This document shows, in pieces, positions 20,299 through 26,760 of a stretch of DNA of 37,559 bases. The translations under genes were made by a program, and so were the position numbers. The stretch's first letter is position 1. Every line of letters begins with the position of its first letter. The stretch is taken from contig JAGHAI010000095.1 in NCBI GenBank assembly GCA_021161555.1, positions 1 to 37,559 of the forward strand, written 5' to 3'. This DNA is from a bacterium. Lineage in GTDB: Bacteria > UBP14 > UBA6098 > B30-G16. The notes under the pieces are model-generated. The model was not told the DNA's origin. It searched no databases and was given only the letters and a program-made list of their open reading frames with translations.

Positions 20299-21327
20299 TT
20301 ATTCCTCCTGAGGTTTCCAGAGTTCTGTCATCTTTCTTGCGGTGAACGATACGAGTTCTATCAGTTTAGAATAATCCATTCTGATTGGACCGACCACTCC
20401 GAGAATCCCCTTGCTTGAACCAATTGGATAATTTGCTATTACCATTCCGAGTTGTTCCGCTGCCGGCGGACCAATGAATACTTCAACGCCTTTATCTACA
20501 GGATGAGGCAGACATCTTATCAGTTGTTCGTCTTCCTCAAACAGTTCCAGTATTTCCTGCAGTTCATCGGGGTTTGAAAATTCAGGTTTGTTGACTATGT
20601 TTTCCCTGCCAAATAGCGCAGCTATTTCGTCTTCCATCTTGAAAATTTCTTCGGCAGATTGAATAATTTTCGTCGTGAAAGAGCCGTAAAGAACTTCGAG
20701 GTCTGCAAGCCGTTCCGAAATTGTCTTTCTGATTTCCGAAAATTTTAAACCCGACAGCCTTTGATTTAAGCCTTCTTTAATCATATCGAGTTTATTCCTC
20801 GGCATAGACGGTATATCCATCATAAGCGAACGCGTAAGTCCCGATTTGGTCACCAGAACCATAACGAGTCTGTCGGATGTGATTGGTATAAGTTCGATGC
20901 GGTGCAGTATAAGTTCTTCTCCCGAAGGCGATACAATCAAGCCGAGTTCATCCGATATGGATGCGAGAATTTTTCCGACGCCTTCGAGAAGTTGAAGAAT
21001 ATCGGAAAATTCTCCGAGAAAGATTTTTTCAATTTTCTGCCGTTCCCTTGTGGAAAGTCTTTTGGGTTTCATCAGAAATTTTATGTAATATCGCAGTGCA
21101 TTCGCAGTGGGAACTCGCCCCGCAGAAGTATGCGGCTGTCTTACAAAGCCCATTTCCTCAAGGTCCTGCATTACATTTCTTACCGTTGCAGGAGACAGCG
21201 CATTCCCGAGGCGCTTGCTTATAGTTCGGCTTCCAACTGGCTGCCCTGTGTGAATATGCTCGTTTATAAGTTCGCGTAATACAAGTTCAAATCGAGAAGA
21301 AAGTCTCTTTTCGTTTTTTGCTTTCAT
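20299..21327 (-). CDS. hrcA: HrcA heat-inducible transcription repressor
   Basis: The 342 residues match the usual HrcA length. The N-terminal winged helix carries LINEHIHTGQPVGSRTISKR, then LSPATVRNVMQDLEEMGF and the SAGRVPT wing (about residues 15-70). A GAF-like and dimerisation region follows, ending with GIPxxPxxG-like elements (KGILGVVGPIRMDYSKLIELV). HrcA represses chaperone operons by binding the CIRCE inverted repeat and depends on GroEL for activity. Upstream, at 21328-21450, I see a plausible promoter but no CIRCE (TTAGCACTC-N9-GAGTGCTAA), so autoregulation is not evident here. It forms a two-gene unit with grpE. Confidence 0.95.
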   Translation of the reverse strand: MKAKNEKRLSSRFELVLRELINEHIHTGQPVGSRTISKRLGNALSPATVRNVMQDLEEMGFVRQPHTSAGRVPTANALRYYIKFLMKPKRLSTRERQKIEKIFLGEFSDILQLLEGVGKILASISDELGLIVSPSGEELILHRIELIPITSDRLVMVLVTKSGLTRSLMMDIPSMPRNKLDMIKEGLNQRLSGLKFSEIRKTISERLADLEVLYGSFTTKIIQSAEEIFKMEDEIAALFGRENIVNKPEFSNPDELQEILELFEEDEQLIRCLPHPVDKGVEVFIGPPAAEQLGMVIANYPIGSSKGILGVVGPIRMDYSKLIELVSFTARKMTELWKPQEE

Positions 21328-21373
21328 ATCTTTTTACACTTCAACAGTCAATCCGATTTTATACAAATTTTTA

Positions 21374-21403
21374 TCTATATAATTATTTTGCCGGAAAAGT
21401 CAA
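21374..21403 (-). promoter_or_regulatory. Candidate promoter of hrcA-grpE
   Basis: On the minus strand, TTGACT (21403-21398, 5 of 6 to consensus) and TATAGA (21379-21374, 4 of 6) are 18 bases apart. This would start a transcript about 40 bases before the hrcA ATG at 21327. No CIRCE-like dyad overlaps it. Confidence 0.45.
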
Positions 21404-21450
21404 GATGACACCATTTCGTTTTCAACTGAATTTTGCTGAAATGTTTTTTT

Positions 21451-23091
21451 TCAGGGAACATATATCAATTTTAAACTTTCTGCATTGTTTTTAGACCTTC
21501 CAATGTAAATCCCCGCGGGAACATTTTGAGGATGCCATATAATTTTACCGTTCTCGTCAAAAGAATTTTTAAAAACTGTTCGGCCTGCAAGGTTTCTTAT
21601 CTCAAAAATTTCATCTTTTGAGCCAAGAATTTCAACTTCACGATTAAATGGATTTGGATATGCCAGAAGATAAGTTTTGTGCGGCTTTTGTGGCTCTTCA
21701 TAGACATCAGAACATTCCCGTATTGTGAGCGAAAAATCGTATGTCGTCGATGAACTTGCAAAAGAACCTATCGGCGCAACCACAACACAGGCAGGGAGAC
21801 CTCGCGTATTTACATATCCAAAATCGTCGGGATATATGATTTCCGAAGAGTCGCCTGGTATTACCACAGCAACCTTCCAATCAGCACCGGATGCGCCGTC
21901 AATATCTATGTAAATTCCATATTCTTGCGTGGTTGTGAGATTTATGTAATTTGCGCCAAATGAGTGTGGCCTGTGGCTCGATACCGGATAAAATGTGTGG
22001 GGATATGAACTTACAGATGCTTCAACACTTATATCAGGATAATTTTCCGCTTCTTCGTAATGGTAATCGTCCGCCCGCGAAGATGTCAAATAATTCCAGC
22101 AGGAAAAATTTAAAAATTCATCGCCCACATCCTTTCCCATCGAATCGAGCGCCGCAGATATCGCATTCATACCGTCCCGATAAATCATATTATCAAAAAT
22201 TTCTTTTATCACATCAACACCGTAGTTTTCAGAAAGATACCTGAACCAGACACAGGAACTATACATATGCATAGAATATTCCATAAGGGAAAGATAAGGC
22301 GCATCGAAGAGATATTGGGAATATCCCGAAAGATAATTATAATAATCGTTTACATAATTGAACACCATATCTTCCATCCAGACGGACGCTATTTCGAGCA
22401 TCCACACATCTTCATCCGGGTCATATCCCATTTGAATTCCGTGAAAGAATTCGTGAGCGCAGGTGACCTTAAACGCTCCCCAGGAAGAACCTTCGGGGTC
22501 GTCGTTTGGCGGAAATCCTTCGTATGATGTGTTTACTTCTATAAATGCAGATTCATCGTGCCAGGGGTTTGGTCCTTCGTTCCCATCGGGATATGTGATG
22601 CCATAAACTCCCGTCCCGAGACTCATTATATACACATCAAATCTATCATCTCCGCCAAGAGTTCCATCACTTATCGGGGGATTGAAGCCGAAAGAATCAA
22701 CTTCCACAGCCCAGGCTCTCATAAAAAATTCTCCACAGCGGTGCACATAATGAGTATCGGAAATTGAAGCATTGTAATGAATTTTAAAATGCCCGTCAGG
22801 GGTATCATAATAATCGGGCAGAGATGGTCTGGTCAATTTGTCCCGCAGAACTTTTCTTTGCTCCACAGTTAGAAGTTCTTTATGTTTGAGTATGTCCAGT
22901 AAAAGCGGCGTCCCTGATTTCAAAAAGTTTTCCTCACAGGGAAATAAATTTTCCCTGTCAGCATCACCAAATAGTAATTTAAACTCAATGGATATCCTTT
23001 CCTCATCCGATAAATGTTGCAAGTTTAAGGGAAATGCAACCGCACCAGTTATAAAAACGAAAACAGCCGCCGCTAAATAAAAATAACGCAT
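21451..23091 (-). CDS. Secreted MXAN_6640-like putative zinc metalloprotease with type A C-terminal sorting domain
   Basis: Two ATGs stand in a row (23094 and 23091). The GGAGG at 23097-23101 is only 2 bases from the first and 5 from the second, so I favour 23091 (546 aa). A signal peptide ends near GAVA (about residue 19). The HEFFH zinc motif lies at about residue 213, followed by WMLEIASVWMED, where a Glu can be the third ligand. This HEFFHxIQ...WMED pattern is that of the MXAN_6640 family of putative metalloproteases. The C-terminus (LAYPNPFNREVEIL to GIYIGRSK) resembles a type A T9SS sorting domain. I infer an exported, surface-bound or released protease; its substrate is unknown. It lies 17 bases after mscS. 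Confidence 0.82.
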   Translation of the reverse strand: MRYFYLAAAVFVFITGAVAFPLNLQHLSDEERISIEFKLLFGDADRENLFPCEENFLKSGTPLLLDILKHKELLTVEQRKVLRDKLTRPSLPDYYDTPDGHFKIHYNASISDTHYVHRCGEFFMRAWAVEVDSFGFNPPISDGTLGGDDRFDVYIMSLGTGVYGITYPDGNEGPNPWHDESAFIEVNTSYEGFPPNDDPEGSSWGAFKVTCAHEFFHGIQMGYDPDEDVWMLEIASVWMEDMVFNYVNDYYNYLSGYSQYLFDAPYLSLMEYSMHMYSSCVWFRYLSENYGVDVIKEIFDNMIYRDGMNAISAALDSMGKDVGDEFLNFSCWNYLTSSRADDYHYEEAENYPDISVEASVSSYPHTFYPVSSHRPHSFGANYINLTTTQEYGIYIDIDGASGADWKVAVVIPGDSSEIIYPDDFGYVNTRGLPACVVVAPIGSFASSSTTYDFSLTIRECSDVYEEPQKPHKTYLLAYPNPFNREVEILGSKDEIFEIRNLAGRTVFKNSFDENGKIIWHPQNVPAGIYIGRSKNNAESLKLIYVP

Positions 23092-23096
23092 CATAG

Positions 23097-23101
23097 CCTC
23101 C
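23097..23101 (-). promoter_or_regulatory. Ribosome binding site deciding the metalloprotease start
   Basis: GGAGG reads on the minus strand immediately before tandem ATGs. The spacing is 2 bases to the ATG at 23094 and 5 bases to the ATG at 23091, which favours the second. Confidence 0.6.
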
Positions 23102-23111
23102 GGATAATAGA

Positions 23112-23960
23112 TTATTTTACAATTCTGTATGTCGTATATGCCAGCGAAATATTTTTTTCTTCTTCGAATTTTTCGAGAACTTTCTGGGTGAGTTCAGATT
23201 CCTTTCCCCGTCTATTGCGCACCATCACAGGGAACCTTCCGACGATGCGAACGCCGCTGTCAACCAACTGCAGATATACAATCGGTGTATATTTTTTATA
23301 GTGAATTAACAACTTTTCCTGTGCATGAGCCAGAGAAGATTTCATCCTGTCGGGTAAATCGCCAATCACTTCATTCATAACATCCTGAAGAATTTCCATC
23401 GCCTTTTTCCAATCGCTTTCAAAAGTAACGACAAACGCAAGTTCAGCCCAGACATACGGAAAAGCAGTGGTATAGTTATATATGCCCTTCGTGAAAACCC
23501 AATAATTCGGGAACTTTACAAGTCTTCCCGTGCTTTGTTCACCATAAACCCAATTACCTATTTCGACGAGTGTAGTATTTGCCATAGAAATATCGACCAC
23601 ATCGCCTTTCATTCCATTTATTTCAATTCTGTCGCCAAGTTGATATATCTTTGAACCAGATATGTAGAACCATCCGACGAGCGATGAAATTGGGTCTTTC
23701 AGTGCAAGAGCCAGACCTGCCGACAGAAGCCCTATCATAGTCGTGAGAGAACCGAGACTTTCCGCCCATATCATAGCAATTATCACGACGACTACGACAA
23801 GGGAGATGTAAAATATTTTTTTATTTACAAGATATTTTGCCGCAGGGTCGGTTACCGTTTTCCTTATAATCCTTCTCAGAAAAATTGCCAGCAAATATAT
23901 TACGAGAATCGCAAGAATGGATTCCAGTATCTTACTTATCCACGGATATTCGTAAATCAT
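23112..23960 (-). CDS. MscS-family mechanosensitive ion channel
   Basis: The protein has 282 residues. Three hydrophobic segments fit MscS: about 9-30, 47-66 and the Gly/Ala/Leu-rich pore helix about 72-100 (MIGLLSAGLALALKDPISSL). The family's beta domain follows (YQLGDRIEINGMKGDVVDIS, NTTLVEI, LVKFPNYWVF), then an alpha/beta C-terminal domain. The channel opens under membrane tension and releases solutes during hypo-osmotic shock; location is the inner membrane. The role is clear from the family; ion preference is not. The metalloprotease gene follows after 17 bases and is probably co-transcribed. Confidence 0.9.
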   Translation of the reverse strand: MIYEYPWISKILESILAILVIYLLAIFLRRIIRKTVTDPAAKYLVNKKIFYISLVVVVVIIAMIWAESLGSLTTMIGLLSAGLALALKDPISSLVGWFYISGSKIYQLGDRIEINGMKGDVVDISMANTTLVEIGNWVYGEQSTGRLVKFPNYWVFTKGIYNYTTAFPYVWAELAFVVTFESDWKKAMEILQDVMNEVIGDLPDRMKSSLAHAQEKLLIHYKKYTPIVYLQLVDSGVRIVGRFPVMVRNRRGKESELTQKVLEKFEEEKNISLAYTTYRIVK

Positions 23961-23985
23961 TTTTCTCTATCCTGCAAAAACAAAT

Positions 23986-24015
23986 ATAATATAAGAAATT
24001 TTTGTGGCATAACAA
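23986..24015 (-). promoter_or_regulatory. Candidate promoter of the mscS-metalloprotease unit
   Basis: On the minus strand TTGTTA (24015-24010) precedes either TATATT (23993-23988, spacer 16) or TATTAT (23991-23986, spacer 18), each 5 of 6 to the -10 consensus, in the 80-base gap before mscS. The region is AT-rich, so the match is only suggestive. Confidence 0.35.
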
Positions 24016-24040
24016 AGAAGATAATGTCGATGAAAGCGAA

Positions 24041-24934
24041 TTATTCAAATTCGATTTCTGCATCTTCGGGAACTTTGTCGGGGATTTCCACCTTTTTTTC
24101 AACGACAGGCTCTATTTTAGCAACTTCAGATTTTTCAATTTCATCCTTTGAAGGCAATTCTACCTGCCCCGCACGGTCTGCGACTCTCAAATTGATATTG
24201 TATGTCTTTCCCATAGAACCCATCGTTTCCTTTTCTTTTTCTGTCAGAGGAAGCATTGTGGCGATGAGAAATTCATTGAAAAATCTTATTCTGCGCGTGG
24301 TCAATTTGACAAGTTCCCTCCGATATTCGAGGTCGAGTTCGTTTATATTTTCTGGCGGAGTATTGAAAAGGGGATTCATAAGCGGATTTTCCGAAGCACC
24401 ACTCGAAAAAAGAGAATGAATTTCTTCCTGAATGGAGTTAATTTCATCTTTCATATCGCTCAGTTGTCGCAAAATTTCATCCCTTTTATAACTGGCATAG
24501 TGCATTTTATTGAGCAGTTCAAGTCTCTCGGAATGAAGTTTATCCAGCAATTTGAATTTTTTCAAAAGCGCCTCATAATCGCCCTGTTCCTTGGGCTCCG
24601 GGAAATTCTCCGTTATTCTTCTTTGAATAAGTTGGAGGAGCATTTTATCGATAAATTCAGCGCGATGAAATCCCGAATGCGGACATCTTTTTCGGCAGGC
24701 ATAATACAACGGCGGCAATTTTTTCCCAATTTGAACAGGTCGGGAAGAAAATAAAGCCATCGGACTGCCGCAGTATCCACAGTAAAATATCGGTATTCCG
24801 TGAAGAACGGTAAATGGGCGAGTGATTATTTTCACCCGAACGAGGTTCTGCCTGAACTTTTTTCCGCGTTCCGCTTCTTCCTGCTTGCGCTTTTCTTCAA
24901 GAAGGCGCTCCCGAACAGTCATTTTTTTCTTCAT
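24041..24934 (-). CDS. Zinc-ribbon and coiled-coil protein resembling the C-terminal half of a large serine recombinase
   Basis: I do not recognise the gene as a named family. The likely start is ATG 24934 (297 aa); GTG 24943 and ATG 24922 are alternatives and none has a strong Shine-Dalgarno. A basic/acidic charged N-terminus leads to a segment (HGIPIFYCGYCGSPMA, then YYACRKRCPHSG) whose CxxC and CxxxC pairs form a zinc ribbon like the recombinase zinc beta ribbon. A coiled coil follows (about residues 120-175), then REL.KLTTRRIRFFNEFLIA, like the segment after the coiled coil in large serine recombinases. The resolvase catalytic domain and the DNA-binding recombinase domain are absent, and the C-terminus is acidic. 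It could be a domesticated recombinase remnant or an unrelated DNA- or RNA-binding zinc protein. Confidence 0.55.
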   Translation of the reverse strand: MKKKMTVRERLLEEKRKQEEAERGKKFRQNLVRVKIITRPFTVLHGIPIFYCGYCGSPMALFSSRPVQIGKKLPPLYYACRKRCPHSGFHRAEFIDKMLLQLIQRRITENFPEPKEQGDYEALLKKFKLLDKLHSERLELLNKMHYASYKRDEILRQLSDMKDEINSIQEEIHSLFSSGASENPLMNPLFNTPPENINELDLEYRRELVKLTTRRIRFFNEFLIATMLPLTEKEKETMGSMGKTYNINLRVADRAGQVELPSKDEIEKSEVAKIEPVVEKKVEIPDKVPEDAEIEFE

Positions 24935-24976
24935 CTGTGCCACAATAACTTTACTGATAATAATGAACTAATTTTA

Positions 24977-25005
24977 ATTTTAGTAAAAAATTGTTTTCCG
25001 TGCAA
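24977..25005 (-). promoter_or_regulatory. Candidate promoter of the zinc-ribbon gene
   Basis: On the minus strand TTGCAC (25005-25000) and TAAAAT (24982-24977, 5 of 6) are separated by exactly 17 bases, between ackA's stop and the zinc-ribbon gene. Only the TTG core of the -35 matches. Confidence 0.35.
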
Positions 25006-25011
25006 TAGATA

Positions 25012-26217
25012 TTATAAGATTTTGCCGACAATTCTTTCGGTTTCCTGCGCTATTACGAGTTCTTCATTGGTTGGAATAACGAGAGTTTTTATCTTCGCAC
25101 TTTCCGACGAAATGTCAGCTTCAACGCCAACCGCAGCTTCGTTTTTCTCATCATCTATTTCCAGCCCAAAAAAGTTCAGTTTTTCAAGCACCATTTTTCG
25201 CAATATTGGAGAATTTTCGCCAGCGCCAGCAGTGAAGACGACGGCATCTGCGCCGCCCATCGCAGCGATATAGGCGCCGATATATTTTCCTATTCTATAC
25301 ACATATACATCTCGGGCAAGTTTAGCCCGCTCATTTCCAGAAGCGGCGGCTTCCAGAATGTCTCTGAAATCACTCGATACTCCCGAAATTCCTCTCAATC
25401 CGCTTTTTTTGTTCAAAAGATTGTCGGTTTCCTGCGGGGAAAGTTCCGTCTGTTTGATTATAAAAAGAACAACGGCAGGGTCTATATCTCCGCACCTCGT
25501 TCCCATAACAAGTCCTTCTAAGGGCGTGAACCCCATCGATGTATCCACAGATTTTCCGCCATCAACAGCGGCAATCGATGCACCATTGCCGAGATGAGCG
25601 GTGATTATCTTCAATTTCTCTATGGGTTGTCCGAGCATTTCGGCAGCACGATTTGCGACATAATAATGACTTGTTCCGTGAAATCCATAGCGGCGAATTC
25701 TGTATTTTTCATACATCTCATAGGGAATTGCATATATGTATGCATAGGGTTCCATAGTTTGATGGAAAGCGGTATCGAATACAGCAACCTGCGGAATGTT
25801 TTTCAAAATTTCCTTGCACGCTTCAATGCCGATGAGATTGGGGGGATTGTGCAGAGGAGCGAGGGGAATACACTCCCTTATTGCTTTTATCACTTCATCG
25901 TCAATAAGCGCAGATTTTGCAAAAGCTTCGCCGCCGTGAACAACCCGATGCCCCACAGCCTCGATGCTGTCGATATTTTCAAGGACACCATATTCCGAAT
26001 CGACAAGGGCATTCAGAGCGAGTTCTATGCCTTTCTTGTGGTCGATTATCTCATTCGGGGTGAACTTATACTTTTTACCACCGACATAATGTTCGAGCAT
26101 TGGTCCATCAATCCCAATGCGAGAAACAAGCCCTTTTGCCTTCATACCGCCGTTTTCGGTGTCCCACAATTGATATTTCACTGAGGAACTCCCCGAATTC
26201 AAAATTAGAATAATCAC
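25012..26217 (-). CDS. ackA: Acetate kinase
   Basis: From GTG 26217 the protein has 401 residues and places the ligand-binding Asn at residue 7 (ILNSGSSSVKY), as in characterised acetate kinases. The other family signatures are present: GHRVVHGG, PLAPLHNPPN, VFDTAFHQTM, YGFHGTSH, the phosphate loop HLGNGASI, MGTRCGDIDP with the catalytic Arg, and PTNEE near the C-terminus. The enzyme converts acetyl phosphate and ADP to acetate and ATP (or the reverse) in the cytoplasm. No phosphotransacetylase gene is in the window. The GTG is chosen because AGGAGG sits 5 bases before it; a longer frame from GTG 26235 would put that site inside the coding region. I see no convincing promoter in the 135 bases upstream. 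Confidence 0.96.
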   Translation of the reverse strand: MIILILNSGSSSVKYQLWDTENGGMKAKGLVSRIGIDGPMLEHYVGGKKYKFTPNEIIDHKKGIELALNALVDSEYGVLENIDSIEAVGHRVVHGGEAFAKSALIDDEVIKAIRECIPLAPLHNPPNLIGIEACKEILKNIPQVAVFDTAFHQTMEPYAYIYAIPYEMYEKYRIRRYGFHGTSHYYVANRAAEMLGQPIEKLKIITAHLGNGASIAAVDGGKSVDTSMGFTPLEGLVMGTRCGDIDPAVVLFIIKQTELSPQETDNLLNKKSGLRGISGVSSDFRDILEAAASGNERAKLARDVYVYRIGKYIGAYIAAMGGADAVVFTAGAGENSPILRKMVLEKLNFFGLEIDDEKNEAAVGVEADISSESAKIKTLVIPTNEELVIAQETERIVGKIL

Positions 26218-26222
26218 GGAAA

Positions 26223-26228
26223 CCTCCT
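26223..26228 (-). promoter_or_regulatory. Ribosome binding site deciding the ackA start
   Basis: A perfect AGGAGG on the minus strand lies 5 bases before GTG 26217. It would lie inside the coding sequence if the upstream GTG 26235 were used, which argues for the shorter protein. Confidence 0.8.
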
Positions 26229-26352
26229 GAAACACAAAATTATTTAAGTTTTAAGATAAATAACACATTAAGAAAATTGTGTTTTTGTTTTTGGCAAGAA
26301 TTTTGAGAAATTTTTATCATTAAAATTGCGATTTTTTTAACTTCATCAGATA

Positions 26353-26727
26353 TTACCTTTCCGCAACTGCTGAGATTTCAACGAGTGCATCTTTTGGGAG
26401 ATTTTTCACTTCCACAGTGACTCTTGCAGGTGGATTTTCGGGAAAAAATTTTTCGTAAACATCGTTGAAGGCGGCGAAGTCGTCGAGGTTTTTGAGATAT
26501 ACATTGCACAAAACCACATTTTTCATAGAAGTCCCCGCCGACTCAAGAATAGCCGAAATATTTTTCAAAACTCTTTCCGTCTGCGCTTTAATATCTTCGT
26601 CGAGAAACCTGTTCGTCGACGGGTCAATTGCTATCTGTCCTGAGGTGAACACGAGATTGGCGGCAATAATCCCCTGAGAATAGGGACCAATTGCTTCAGG
26701 GGCATCTGTCGTGTGGATGATTTTCAT
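26353..26727 (-). CDS. ridA: RidA family (YjgF/YER057c/UK114) reactive-imine deaminase
   Basis: The 124-residue protein has the RidA pattern throughout: DAPEAIGPYSQGI, FTSGQIAIDP, NISAILESAGTSMKNVV, PPARVTVEVKNLPKDALVEI. The catalytic Arg (about 102, in PPARVTVEV) and Glu (about 117, VEISAVA) of the active RidA subgroup are present. RidA proteins hydrolyse enamine/imine intermediates released by PLP enzymes and form cytoplasmic trimers. An AAGGAG sits about 8 bases before the ATG. It begins 33 bases after the SbcC-like gene's stop and precedes ackA by 135 bases. Confidence 0.93.
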   Translation of the reverse strand: MKIIHTTDAPEAIGPYSQGIIAANLVFTSGQIAIDPSTNRFLDEDIKAQTERVLKNISAILESAGTSMKNVVLCNVYLKNLDDFAAFNDVYEKFFPENPPARVTVEVKNLPKDALVEISAVAER

Positions 26728-26760
26728 TGTTTGTTCTCCTTTTCGTTTTAATCAACTTTT

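Noticed and set aside
21328-21450. CIRCE element upstream of hrcA
   Set aside because: I looked for TTAGCACTC-N9-GAGTGCTAA and near matches and found none.
21436-21454. CTGAAA/TTTCAG hairpin over the metalloprotease stop codon
   Set aside because: The stem is short and AT-rich, and the loop consists mostly of the T-run; not a credible terminator.
24800-25273. 157-codon plus-strand ORF bridging the zinc-ribbon gene and ackA
   Set aside because: It overlaps two supported minus-strand genes and has no motif.
25594-26184. 196-codon plus-strand ORF over ackA
   Set aside because: The other strand encodes a full acetate kinase with all family motifs; this frame is a shadow.
26218-26235. GTG 26235 as ackA start
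   Set aside because: The AGGAGG lies downstream of it and the family's Asn7 position fits GTG 26217.
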